Below are positions 35,497-48,191 of a stretch of DNA of 64,000 nt, one piece after another. The position numbers and the translations under genes were made by a program. The number at the start of each line of letters is the position of its first letter. Positions within the stretch are counted from its first letter, which is position 1. The DNA comes from Nymphaea colorata (taxonomy: Eukaryota > Streptophyta > Magnoliopsida > Nymphaeales > Nymphaeaceae). The DNA lies in the NCBI RefSeq assembly GCF_008831285.2, contig NC_045147.1:13742854-13806853 (forward strand), written 5' to 3'. A model generated the notes under the pieces. It was not told where the DNA came from. It worked only from the letters and a program-made list of their open reading frames with translations, and made no database searches.

Positions 35497-38400
35497 TCAT
35501 AAGAAGAATCTCCGGCGGCTTGTGTCCATCTCAGGCTGCAATTGTGGAACACACACAAACATGACAAAGTCATACAAAGGAGACAGGAACTAGTTAGAGA
35601 GAACATAATGTAATAAAGGCCAAGTTACCTTGTGAACCCACTCATACTCTCCGTTTTTTGTATCAAAAGTTCCATGCTGCAGACTAATCAATTTTAGCGT
35701 AAATCGTGGACCACATTCCTGAAAGTATATCAAGAAAGGCAAAAGAATTATTTATAGATAAAAAAAAAAAAACCGGAAAAAGAACAAAAGAGTACAGAGC
35801 GCAGTGGACGCTAAGAAAAAATGTTAGACAAAGTTGGAAGCCAAAGGTCATTTCACCTGAGAAAACCCTTTTCCCCATCCCTCAGATTGATAGTCAGTCG
35901 CAGCTAAAAGGCAGTTTTAAGAAAATTTGGTAGCTAAAGGCCATTGCTTGAGAAAGATCCCTTTTTTGTCCATTTACCCCCCCGATTAGTTGTCAGTGGC
36001 ACCAAATAACCAAGTTTAAGAAAATTTGGAAGCCACAGGCTATTTGGCCTCAGAAAGATCTTTGTTGTCCGCAAAAAGAAACTGATCATATGGTCAAATC
36101 ATATGAGGCTCGGGTGCACATCCAAATTTAGAATTTAGACCAACTATCTCTGTCTAGAGGCCTGAGGCCTCGCTAATTGAACCATAACGAGAATTTCTAT
36201 AATCAGCACAATCTCCGCAAGTGGGACCAGAGAAACTGCATTTTGGGCCCAAGCTTGGCCCAGGACCCCAAGAAATCCTATGCCCAATGGAGGCTACGCT
36301 CAAAGGAAACCACTATGAGTACCTCCTTCCCTTCTTTGTCATGCATAATCTTTAACCATTATTGCTGTTTGAGAAACAAATGAGAAAAGAAAAAATGCAG
36401 AGAGGATGTCGATGGGTCAACCCCTGAAGTAGCTTAATATCGTTTGAATCATTTTGGTAGTTTCTTACACATTATAAAATAAAAAAATCACGTGACAAGA
36501 GACCAGATAACGGTGATAGTGTACTGTCAAGGATGAAGCCTAATTACTTATAGGCATATATAAGTAAGCAACCTATATCCAGCAGCCTTTGCTATTATCT
36601 AAAATAATGTCACACTCAAAATTTAAAAAATAGTAAACATAAATTAAAGAAAAAGTACCAAAAACTGAAAGGTGGGTAAAGGTTGGAACTAAAACCATGA
36701 GCAAGTCATACAAGCAGCAAGCTCTCTGACACAATGATACTAAGTTTTTCCAGTGATGAGATGAACATGACATTGAGCATGCACTTCAAAAAAGGTGGAA
36801 AAATCGACAAAACACAAGCCAGTATAACTGTCTAGCTAAGAAAGTTCATATTTTTACTCATAAATGGCAAACGGACATGTCCGTAGCGATCACAAAGTCG
36901 AAGATATCTCCTATAATGAGAACGAAACAAAATTAGTGGCTCCCTTTACTGCCTTTGTTCTCCTACAAATGACATTGAGAGCAAAATTAAGCACCTTTCC
37001 TTATCTTTCTTACAACAGCACATTCAATTCAACCAAAAAATATTACTCAAGAGTTAAGACTGCATGGTCCTGAGACCTCCTCAACATAACCAACCAGCTA
37101 CTTTACTCTTGCCAACAACCATATCTCCCAGGACAGCGGTAACAGTACGAGTCATTAATCATCTTATCAAACACAATAATCCTTCCACATATAAGAGATA
37201 TGCTCACACACATTATGTTCATCAACCAACTCAAAGCATATACTTCAATATCACTCACATGAGTCACATCAACACCCATCCACCATTCCCATTTCAAAGC
37301 CTAGTCAGTTCATTGGCAAATTCGCTTCATAGTCTGAACCTGCTTCTTCTCAGCCATGAAAATAAACAGAAAAAGGAAAGGATGGCATGGCAAGTCTAGT
37401 TGCAAAACATCGACATATTTTCAATGTGGCAATATTTTCCAAATATCATATAAATCCCATTTTTTGTTTCACTTTTTGTGAGCTTTTATTGCGATACTTT
37501 AAAAATATTACTGATATTTGTGACCATGGCTTGAAGACAATCTACCTACTTTTGTTGCATAATTCCTTGAAATTGAATAATGGAAGCATTCCTTAAGAAA
37601 CATGGAACACTCACTGTACCCTGCTGCATCTGTTTGTCATATTTTGGTGACATTGAATAGAGTTCTTTAAGTTTAACCCAATTAACTAAGCATAAGGATT
37701 CCCTTAGGGGTGTTTGATTATTTTTTATACAAGATCAATGGATCTGATATGCCATGCGTTGAATGATGTGGTGAAAGATAGACATTATAGTTCATCGATC
37801 ATCATGTTAAGGATCTTAGGTCACACCAAAGATCCCGACTTGAGATTCTTATTTTACTCTTACACTGGCAAGACGTCTTACCTAAGATCTAAGGGAATTT
37901 CATATCCTAAACCTATGGATCTTAGGGATCTAAACAAATGAGGTCAGAGATAATTGAACACCCTTTATTTATTTTGCAAGAAATTTGTTCACAAACATCA
38001 CGATGATATCAAAGACCATACCCACTAAGACCTAGGAATGCAGCATTATTTTTTTGGTGCCCTCATGGGGATGATTGTGGCAATGGAAATGCAAAGTTCA
38101 TCCATAAGATGGCTTACAGAGCAGGTAAATGATTAGGTGGAACCACCATTAACATGTCAGTGAAGAATATAACCAAGATCTTTGTTGGTATACACAGTCT
38201 TGTTTTAATTCTTGGATGGCCACAGAACTTTTTTATCCTAATTAAGATCTACAAAGCTTCTGGTTCTCTGAGCCCGTAAATTTAATTTTGATCAGCAAAA
38301 ACCTCTTAGGAAATAACTCTTATGTCTACAAAATAATCAATTTAAAGTTCTACAAGAAATTGCAAGATACAAGCAGGAACCCTCCTTTTACGGATAGAAG

Positions 38401-41400
38401 CATAGAGCAAACCTTACTTTATTATAATTTCTCTGGCTTCCTGTTCACTAGGTATAATTAAGTACAGAGAAAGACAAAGTACCTGAAGCCGAGCAATGAG
38501 ATTATCATGAGATAATTTGTCAGCCTTCTTAGCCTGATCTTTCTCTAAACTCTTTTTATTTTCTTTGTTTTCAAAAATATACCTACACATGACAGAGAGC
38601 ATCATTTAGACTTCACTGGTGAGCTTATATGCCCTCACAATGCTAGAAAAAAATAACACATTCATACCGATGATGGCGAAAGAATATAAAATCTCGCTGG
38701 TTGTGGAAAGTCACAACACGTCGACCCCGAAAATTTGGATCTTGAGGAAAAAGGGATGCAATCAACCTTGCAACCACAGCATGACGAGACAAAATATCAA
38801 TTATTTGGAATGATATAAATCAATATCAGGTAACAATACCTCATGAGGAAATGCATGTAAATTATGAAAAAAAAAATGCATACCTCCCAACACGATGTCC
38901 TAGACGTGTTGTAAAGTTTGTCAATATGAGTTCCGGTTTATGACTGGTTGGATTTCCATGATTCTGTTTCGAAAACAAAATAGAAGTTATTGTATGCATG
39001 TAGATGTGGGGCAGTCATTAAAAAACTCATGATGTTGACGTGGTGACTAAGACCGGATTGGCCCTCTACCAGGTCAACCTAGTAGGTCAACTAATAGTTG
39101 TACAACAATGCTCACCTTGATATCCTTGCGCAGCACAAGCCTTGAGAGCTTGAAATGTGCTGTAGGTCCATTAGGAAGTCCAATGATCAGAAGGGCATCT
39201 ATGACAAGAACAGTGACACTCATAAATCCTCAAAGAAATAGAAGGTTACAACTGACATAGATCTTGGCTAAGCATGCACGAATTATATGCCCTCACATAT
39301 GCCAAATTTGTGTTAACTGCCTAAAGTTCAAACATTTAAAATATGCCTCTCTTTTTCAAGGAATACATCAGATGAACCTTTTTGTTAGTCATCAACCCCG
39401 TAAGATAGCAGTAACCACCTTGAGCTTGTAAAATATAAAGAAAACCCTTTCCACCTTCTCCCTTCAAATTCATATGGAATTCTTCCCTTCTCCTGCTTTC
39501 ATGCCAAATGCATGTATGTGCGTGAGTAAGTGAGAGAAAGAGATAGAGAAAGCACAAGTCAGGGAACTTATGCAGGTATAACTTCAGTCATCAAGTGCCT
39601 TTTCCAACTTCTCCAATTAATAGATTTTGAGCTGAAAAGCACTTTTTACAAGATTCAGAGGATCATCCAAATTAAATTGAACTATGTTTGAATCTTTTCT
39701 AATAGTAATAATTAAAAAATGCAGAGCTATAACATCAAACCCTCTTTCTTTTAAATTCATTTGGGAATCAAACCAAGGAAACATGAGTGGAGTTGACTGA
39801 TGAAACTTAGTCATTTTGCCATTTACAATAATAAAAAAGAAAATAACTGTACGCTTTGTTTGATTGAGAAAGTGGATCCGATTCTACAGGATAAAACTCA
39901 TGTTCCATACAAAATTTTCCTAATCTCCTTTTTTAGAAACCAATACAACTTTCCCATCAAACGGATTTTTGTCCATACATTGAGCCATGATTAACGAATT
40001 GATCCAATGTTCAAATACTCATAAGAGTTGACTCAATAATCACACAGGATCAGCTCCCTACCAGGTCAACGTGGTAAGCAAAGTTGGAATGCTCCAAGAC
40101 TCCTTGTGATTCATTAATAACTCACTTAACTAGGCCAAGCCACTAGTTACACAAAACTCTGGTAAGTTTTACCACTCTTTCTTGCAACGAAGCAGCTGAA
40201 TTCTTTTGGTTTGCTCAAGACAAGCCAAAAAATTCATGTGGTGGCAGATTTGTAAACCTTAACCACTGATGAGTTCAAAAACAAGTTTAGAAGACAATAG
40301 GAGACCTGTGATTAGGATTTTTCTTGTCCTTTTATCCCTGTATAGTTGCTGGAAGCCTGCAATAGTAGCGGTCACTCCTTTTTGGCATGCTGTTTCTTCC
40401 AATAACCATGTTCCACTATTTGGCTGGCACGAACAATTATCCAGCAAAAAGCCGAGAGCAAAGCATATCTAAGGTATATTTTATGCCTTCAATAGTTTCG
40501 TGTGCTGATTTTGATTTTCCCCAATTCTTTTGTAAGTTCAACAACTTTTAGCTCTTTCTATCAATGTCTCGGGTTTTTTCCTTTACTTTTTTTTTTTTTT
40601 TGGTTTGGGGGGGGGGGCGGTGACTATCAATTGACTGATACAAGAATTTGTGTTTCAAGTGAGTGTTCCACTGAAAAATGCAGGGTTCTCTCCCGCTCTG
40701 TTGGTGTGATGCACTCGCTTATTCTTTTCCTTTTTGTTTTAACACTGCAGTGCTCTCTCTCTGTATACAACTACCGGATTATCAGTTAGACAGAAATTAC
40801 CTTATTTCAGTTAATTTTACTTGAAACATGTCACTCGTGCTCTGTTTAGTTAGTGTTTCCCAAATAACATACTACTTTCCCTCGTACCAGAAGTGTTTAC
40901 CGAACTCATTCCTCAAGTATGTAAGCCTATTTTATTGTTTTTTTTAATGTTTAAAATTTAAATTGCTATTTACATTGTCCTTCTTTCAAATTCAATACTT
41001 AACAAAACCATTCCTTAACCCATCCAAGTTACGGATCAACACTGAAAAAGTCGAGTTCCTAGTCACTAAATTTTAATTTTAACAACATTGAGTTGCTAAC
41101 ACAGCTAGCTACCTTAGCCAACTGCAGGAGGATCAACATAAGCTTTGACCTCTCCCATCTAGGTCAAGGAACTATAGCCAGGTTAATGTTGATAAAGAAG
41201 AGATTCACCTGTCCATGGCTAGGCCAATGAGCCTAAAGCCTCCAAGTTAAGAGTTAAGACCTAAAAAAAGGTCTACAGTTCAATAACAAAGTGTGCAGAA
41301 ACCAAACTCAAACAATAGAAGTTATAAAAAAAAATACTAAGGCACAACAGCTGCAAAAATAAGTAAGTGAGTAAACAGTAATTTCCCAATAAGCCCCACA

Positions 41401-43386
41401 TGAATGAAAAAAGGCAGCTGCTAACCTGGCTCTCTACGATTGGTATGGACCACAATGACTGAAGTGAAATCTCTGCTTTTAGCATATTCTATGATCTACA
41501 TAAACAAACAAATATCAGCCCAAGATCGTTGGTCTACCAATACACACACACACATATATATATGAAAGAAAACTACAGAAACATGCATGGCACCCAGTCT
41601 TCCTCAAATTAAGGACTTAACTACATAAGACCCACGTTAAACAGATTCTGCAGCAAGCAAGGAAATACTTTTTCTTCATTAAAAACAGGTTAGCAAAACT
41701 GCCCCACCACAAAAATTGTGGCAGCTGTAAAAGGATTATGCAGAGGATCACCACGCAACCTTTCCTTGGTCATGAATTATTACTTACTCGAGAGTTGACA
41801 TTACAATCCAAAAATTAAATGGAAAAGGACCGACCTTTTTCAATTCATAAGTCCCACGTTGATAATAATGAGCATTGGGAATCACCGATAGTAGTTCTTC
41901 AATGAATGCTGGTCCTCTCTGTGAATAACGTTAACATGGCACATTATCAAACACTTAAAAAATCCATCCAGAAATAAAAAGATTGATCTTCAAATTAAGA
42001 AACAAGTTATTTAAAAGGCATAACAACAACTACTTGTTCAATGCAGTTAGTCCCTTTGAACAAAATCGAAGCATGTAACAACTAGTTCACCAGTAGCTAT
42101 TGTTTATTTAACTTCCTGAAAACTGGAATAAATTTTCAGTCCAGGCACCAAGTCTGGTCTTGCTTCATCAATCATCCCAGCGTCATTACTCTTAAAGATT
42201 CTGAGGGTGGTGATATGGCAAGATTAGATGGCCATTCGATTTTCCAAGTCATTGCTTATGTCTTGCAGAGACATGGGATCGAGCATCAAGGAAAACATAT
42301 GCATTTTATTCCCGTAGTCCACCTTCTTTCTTGATTCCACCTTTTATCGTCCTTATTGGAAAACCATCATTCGGCAATCAAAAGGTCAGCTCCTCCACCC
42401 ATGACCCAAGGAATGAAGTCCAACAAGCCTTCAGTACGCCATCCAACCATATTCAAGAAGATGAAAACCCACAGAACTCCATAGAATCAATCGACCATCT
42501 ATTGAACGACTGCATTGTACATCCTCCATTCACTGAGTAACTCAACTGAGTTCTCTGAAAAGACTCTCCACAAAAATTACGTCATGAGGACTACTAACAT
42601 TCAAAGGTAAGTCAAGCACACAACAGTCAAACAGGAACTATGCAAAGAGGAGAAAAAAAAACAGCGAGAACAACGATAAGCAAACAAACATCATCAAAAG
42701 AAGCCCTACCGTTGAATTGAATCGCGATGTCGTGATCAGTATCTTCGGAGTACGCTGCCGATTGAGAATGGAACTGAGTTCATCTGCATCATTATCAGCA
42801 AACAACTGCACATAAATCATTCGGCCATTAAGTCATCTTAACCACAACAAAAGCCCCTAAAAGCAAAACAACAACATGCAGCACCAAACAATTAGAGCAT
42901 CACCAGCCAATAGCAACTCAAAAAAGGAAAACAGAGAAACGAATACAAGACAGAATAGAAGAAAGCCCGTCAAAATACACCTCTTCATCGTCAGGTCTGC
43001 ACACAGTCTCGTCGGCCTCCCTAGTGTTCTCAATAGTGCGAGGGATCTTCCTCGGTGGAGGCTGCATATTAAAGCACAAATTAAGGTCAAGCCGACATAG
43101 TAAGTCAACATCACAGAGACACACAGGGAGAGAGAGAAAGGTACTTCACCTCTTCGCCGAGCTCAAGGGCCTTCTTCTCGGCAATGTCCCGGGCCTTAAT
43201 CCTCTTTCTTTTCTCGACCTTCTTCTCATGCTTGAGCTTCGAATGGACAGCGGACCTCTTATCTTTGTTCTTGATCGCAGATGGCAGCGTCCTCCTCTTC
43301 TTCTCCTTCTGCTGAGCGTCAGCGGCCGGCGCCGATGTGTCGTCGGCTCCCTCCTCCCGCTCTCTTTTCTCCTTCCCGCGCCCCAT
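35497..43386 (-). CDS. RPF1: Ribosome production factor 1 (Brix domain)
   Basis: Eleven exons on the minus strand: 43150-43386, 42981-43061, 42710-42805, 41835-41918, 41426-41495, 39116-39198, 38884-38963, 38668-38766, 38483-38582, 35629-35718 and 35497-35535. They join in frame to 352 residues, the usual family size. Residues 1-79 are a basic, lysine-rich N-terminal region. The Brix (IMP4-type) domain begins at PKILITTSR (about 126-134). It includes the family signature [12 protein letters not shown] (about 197-208), [35 protein letters not shown] and [10 protein letters not shown]. The protein acts in the nucleolus in 60S subunit and pre-rRNA maturation, known from yeast Rpf1. An in-frame upstream ATG exists at 43422, but [11 protein letters not shown] at 43386 matches the usual start. 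Every junction is GT-AG. Confidence 0.95.
35830..36075 (+). repeat. Three imperfect tandem repeats in an RPF1 intron
   Basis: Units of about 92-99 bases start near 35830, 35922 and 36021. Each opens with AAARTTTGGWAGCYA followed by AGGYCATT-like and GAGAAAGATC-like blocks. They lie in the 2.8-kb intron between the ninth and tenth exons of RPF1. Confidence 0.7.
37707..37964 (+). mobile_element. Tourist-like MITE in an RPF1 intron
   Basis: The 258-bp element starts GGGGTGTTTGATTAT and ends with the inverse of AGGGTGTTCAATTAT, giving 15-bp inverted termini with a few mismatches. It is flanked by TTA on both sides (37704-37706 and 37965-37967), the target duplication typical of PIF/Harbinger and Tourist elements. 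The interior is non-coding. Confidence 0.72.
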
Positions 43387-43437
43387 CCTGCGACAACGGA
43401 GCCACCCGCCACCACAGGGCACAGGCTGCCCTGCAAC

Positions 43438-43445
43438 TAGGGTTT
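43438..43445 (-). promoter_or_regulatory. Telo-box upstream of RPF1
   Basis: AAACCCTA on the minus strand lies 52-59 bases upstream of the RPF1 ATG. Telo-boxes are well known in plant promoters of ribosomal-protein and ribosome-biogenesis genes. A near match, GAACCCTA, lies at 43518-43525. The transcription start is not known, so the box could lie in the leader. Confidence 0.6.
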
Positions 43446-43529
43446 ACGGAAAACCACTTCGGCGTTTGGCGGGAGTTTAAGACCGGGGAGTTTCACCAAT
43501 GTAACGCCGACTGCGTCTAGGGTTCTGGT

Positions 43530-45089
43530 GCAGTCGGCTTTGATGGACTGGAATTGGAAAAATGTTTTTGGAAATAAGTTTCAGGAATCGGAAAAATCAT
43601 GAAGTAGTAATAGTTTGTTATTTTTTCAATATACTTTAAAAACTTAAACCCAAATACTGATATACTTTTATGGATTTATCATATTCTTATGGGGCAATTC
43701 TTATGGGGGCAAGGAGGAGTTAGCATGCCAAGTACATATATATTTATAGTGGGAAGGGACAATAGCATGAATATCAATGCACATAAATTGTATACACAAA
43801 TGGGTGTGTAATGACTAAAATGCTGCCATTCAAATGAAAAAGGGATTTGAAAGGATAAATTGAAAAGTATGAAATTGTTAAAAAGACTAAAGCGTACATA
43901 ACTTTAAAAATTTTTCTAAAATGCTACTGTTTCCTTGGTGCATATTTGTTGCATGCATAGTAGTTTTCAGAGTATATTATACATAGAATATGCGGCTGCA
44001 TATTCGCTGACACGAAATTCTTGATAAAACCTAAATCGTGAGAACGCATATGATCCAGATGTGGAATTGAATTGGATTGGATTTATTACTTGTTAAATAT
44101 TTCAAAATGTATCAAGCCGGATACATTCGCTTTGGTTTATTTCGGAATAAACTAATAAACCTTGCTCTAAATAATTAAGATTCCATTTTAATCAATTCAA
44201 GATTTCTTGCCAGTCATGCGCGTGGAGCTGATTCTACATGAATACGAATAAGAAAAAAATAAAAATTGCCAATACTTATGCAATACTTATATATCACGTC
44301 ATGGAGTTTGAAAACTTTTATCATAAACTTGAATCCAGGTCCTAGAAACAAACACGCTTGGCACTTCGAGTCCGATTATCACCATCAAACACATTTTTAT
44401 GGGACTCTGAGGTGATTCGAGATCCTTGAGAATGTCAAATCCACAGATTTACAATTAGATCCCTCTCATGTCTGGCCTTAAATATGAAGTTTTGGCAATG
44501 AATTGAGGATCTCAAATTCTTTTCTTTTCCTACATAATGGTGAAATTCAATATTTGTTTATACTGTGGGTCCCGCATAAAACAGATCTTAGATCAACCTC
44601 GGTCTGAGATCCAAAGCTATCAACCAAACCCTTAGTTCCATAACTAGATTGGTACAAGCAGGGTTAATCTCAAGTCAACCTAATAACCGGAGTTCATTAA
44701 TTTTGTTGATGGATCAAAGCGCTGAAAGCACAAAATTTGATCCAAGTTCGCCTTTCCATAAAGAGTTTATATATATGTATACATCAACCTTTAACTGTTG
44801 AGAAGACCAACTTTGGACCCAACCCGATCAAGTCTCTGGTAGGAGTATGGTCTGATGCGATTTTGGCCCCTAAAACTGTGCCTGACGCAAAGAAGCTACC
44901 TTGCTTCTTCACCCAGTAGAAATATAAGCATATAGTGCTTCTTTGCTTTTTGCATGCAAAAGGCATTCTATTCCTCCCATGCTCCTTCTCATCTTCTGTT
45001 CTATTAAATGGCAGCCATTTCCGCTCCCCATTTCACCACAGCAGGTTCCATCTCCATCCTGATTGATTCCCCAGACTTAACCAAGCACC
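43530..45089. other. Divergent intergenic region
   Basis: Lies between the start of RPF1 (minus) and the 215-residue protein gene (plus), so it should hold promoters for both. It is AT-rich, with a TA stretch at about 43736-43745. No gene is seen. TATTAAAT at about 45002-45009 is a weak TATA candidate for the downstream gene. Confidence 0.5.
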
Positions 45090-45737
45090 ATGTTTTCCCA
45101 CCACCAAAAAGCCGAGAAAGCCAATCCCCCTGCCCATGAAGAATCACACAGGGGAATGGAACACGAGATCAAGGAGCTGATCCATCACCTTACTGGCAGA
45201 TTATCAGACCTCCATAACCATCACCCATCCAAATCCCACCACCCATCGCAGCAGCAACACCACGGTGGCCACGGCGACGACCACGACCCCGCCGGCCTGA
45301 AAGTGATTGCCCTCACCGGAAACAACAACGGCGCTTCCATGAAGGCCGGCCGCGACGAAGTCGCCGACACGCGCGTCAGCTCCCCCGCTGATGGTGAGGC
45401 CGTTGCTGCATATGCCAACAGCAACTTTCAGGCTGTGAACAACTCGGTGGTCGTGGGAGGGAGCTGCACTGCGAACGACCCTGGCATCCATTTGGATATC
45501 CCCATCGAGACGTTGGAGCCAGAGTGGCAGCACGAGGAGTACATGAAAATGAAGAAAAAAGACAAGAAGCAGAAGAAAAAGGACAAGAAGGAGAAGAAGA
45601 AGAAGAAGAAGGAGAAGAAGTCTGATGCTTCTTTCGAAGATGGTGGAGAAAACAAGAAGATGCAGGAGAAGAAGTCCAGCTCCTCTGAATCTTCTTCTTC
45701 TTCTTCTTCTTCTTCTGAAGATGAAGGAAAGCATTGA
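45090..45737 (+). CDS. 215-residue His-, Lys- and Ser-rich protein, function unknown
   Basis: Single-exon frame with three compositional zones. Residues 1-68 are His-rich (HNHHPSKSHH, HHGGHGDDHD). A middle section (69-150) contains KVIALTGNNNGASM, YANSNFQAVNNS and NDPGIHLDI. The tail has a Lys block (152-177) and a Ser/Glu block (196-212). The middle section resembles a small angiosperm protein family I recall only loosely, with a VNSN.QAVNNS pattern followed by NDPGVHL. No function is known to me. The Lys block could act as a nuclear or nucleolar signal and the Ser/acidic tail as a casein-kinase target, but both are inference. The 263-codon antisense frame over the same DNA is a by-product of GAAGAA/TCTTCT runs. 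Confidence 0.78.
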   Translation: MFSHHQKAEKANPPAHEESHRGMEHEIKELIHHLTGRLSDLHNHHPSKSHHPSQQQHHGGHGDDHDPAGLKVIALTGNNNGASMKAGRDEVADTRVSSPADGEAVAAYANSNFQAVNNSVVVGGSCTANDPGIHLDIPIETLEPEWQHEEYMKMKKKDKKQKKKDKKEKKKKKKEKKSDASFEDGGENKKMQEKKSSSSESSSSSSSSSEDEGKH

Positions 45738-46675
45738 AGGAGATTCATGGTTGTTCACAGTTGGTGCGTGTTGCGTATGACGTGTAGACGCATGAAGAGA
45801 GTGTGTGTGTGCGGTTAGTCGTCTAAGTATTGGAATCTGCAAGGTCAATAAGTGGGAGGAAGAATAATGGTCATTAATAGCATGTTGGAACAGAGAATTA
45901 ATAACACGATCAAGAAAGCATTGCAATTGCTTGCCACGGTTGATGCCGTGAAGAAAAAGTGAATTAGCCACAAAACGTAGCGTGTTTGGATGCAAACACG
46001 GTCTCTTTGTTTATACTTTAAGCGGATTAATGATTCTTCATTCTTGCTTTAACCATTTACGGGATTCGACTGTTAACTTCAGTATCATAAATCCTTCAAA
46101 AGCAGAGAAGCAGGGATGATCAATCCCAAAGTTATGACAGACACCACGCGACCTTTTCTTAGCGAATGTTTTGTTTTGTTTGAAGCGTACCAAATTTTAA
46201 ATTTCTTACTAAGTATACCTTAATCTTTTAAAAAGCTATAGCACACACATTCTCTCCTGTTCTTATGAAGGTTTTGTTCGAAGCATACCAATTTAATTAA
46301 GTTTCTTACTCGGTATATTGGATTTAATTATGTTCGTAATTAATTTGCTAAAAATACAAATACATTTTTGCTCTATCCCCATTGATCGTTGCAGTCTCAA
46401 TTATCAGAAGACAAAAAAAAAAAAAAAGAAACTTTAAGGGAAAAGAGGCCACAAATATTGAATGGCAATGCTATCTCCGTGTTCATAATTTACATACAAG
46501 CTTTCAAAGAATAAAAAGAAGGGATACTCCATCGATGTTATTATACTTTTGTATACCCTTTTTCTATCAATTTTGTTGTAAAAAGGAAAAAAAAAAAACC
46601 TTTAATGTGCAAAGAAATATGATTAGCTTGTCAAGCATTATTGAAGATTAGGAAAACCACTTGCCGTCTGTGGTT
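45738..46675. other. Intergenic, no gene seen
   Basis: 3' flank of the His/Lys/Ser-rich gene and of the first WAT1 gene (convergent). AT-rich, with poly-A runs. A short plus-strand frame at 46382-46651 looks like chance. Confidence 0.5.
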
Positions 46676-48122
46676 TCAACGAAGATTAATGGCCGTCTCC
46701 CCCTTAGCCACTTCGGATTTGGCTTGATCATTCGCTTCATCAGGGACAACTGCTTCTTGTGCGACAACAACAGCAGCTTTTGCCTGCAGTCTCCTAGATG
46801 ATGCACTTCCGCTTCCGTCTACTTGAAGTATTTTCAGCATCGATTCTTTTCTCTTTCCCCAAAGATAGGCGTATAACCCTCCCACTATCAGCACTGAGCC
46901 TAACATACTGCACATCCACATGCCAATTAACCAGTAACACAAACTTTAACTGAAGGGTGCTCAGCTTATTAATCTTTTCAAACACAAGTAGCACAAACAA
47001 AGCCCAAAGCTAAATATATATTTTAGGTCCCCTAAGGTGTTGGCACAAGCGCAAAGCTTGAGCTCGACTCGGCAGTTACATGTTGAGCTCGAGCTCAACT
47101 CGATTAAGGCTCGACAAACTCGTTTGAATGGAATTGATATTCATCGTTATGTGTTGAACTCAAGCTCGACTCGATTAAGGCTCGGCAAACTCGTAAACTC
47201 TTTTGAATATATTGACTTGATTAAGGCTCAAGAAACTCGATTAAGGCTCGAGCTCGACTTGGCAGTTATGTGTTGAGCTCGAACTCAACTCGATTATTTG
47301 AACAAGTCGATTCATGAACTCGAGTTCAACTCGTTAAGCAAATGACTCGTCTCGAACTCATTCACGAGCTGAGCTTTAATGAGTCGCTTGACTCAATTGT
47401 TCACCCCTACAAAAGCTTGAGAAGAAGCTTTGGCTCTTTTCTAGGCGGTCTCTGCTAGGCGGTAAGTTCCAAATTCTTCTCTGGTTTTAAATCTTGTTTT
47501 TTTTCTCCAATTTATCATGCAACAAAACAAAATCTACTTGAAAAATAAAGCAAGCTGTTGCAACGCTAAGAATAAATATATTTTAAAATTTGTTTGAACT
47601 TTGGTAAACTAACCTCCCAATATAGAGCCGTTCACCCAAGAAAATCGAACCAGAGATGCAGGCAAGGACAAGAAGAAGAGGTGAAAACATGGCTGCATAA
47701 ATTGGACCCTTCTTGCTAACGCACCATGATGTTAAGCAAAAGGTTGCTCCAGAAGTAAATACTCCCTGCAATCACCACTAATTACTTTCCTCTTTCCCAA
47801 ACTTGATTCAATATTTTATACATAACTAAACATATATAAATCCAAACTTTTTTTATATATATTTCTGGACTTACCGAATAAACTATTGTCAGCAACTGCA
47901 AGTCCGGTCCTATCTTCCACATCGCCAAATCCCTTTCCAAGGCAAAACCTATCACCGCCGATTGCAGGCTTCCTATCAAACATATTAGTGTATTCGCTAG
48001 GTACCTCGCAGGGAACATTTTAAATAATTTAACCTGCCATCAAATCAAACATGTCTAGTTGGAAAATTAACTCCACATATAGAATGAACTACAAATCTAT
48101 AGATGATCTGGCTTCAAGATGC

Positions 48123-48191
<69 letters not shown>

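Noticed and set aside
42640-42710. C/D-box snoRNA in an RPF1 intron (a TGATGATG on the minus strand)
   Set aside because: A C-like box is present but no properly spaced D box or terminal stem was found.
45204-45995. 263-codon open frame on the minus strand over the His/Lys/Ser-rich gene
   Set aside because: It is the mirror of GAA/AAG and TCT repeats, giving RRRRRR, LLLLLL and SFFFF runs. The plus-strand frame has a sensible start, composition and conserved-looking core.
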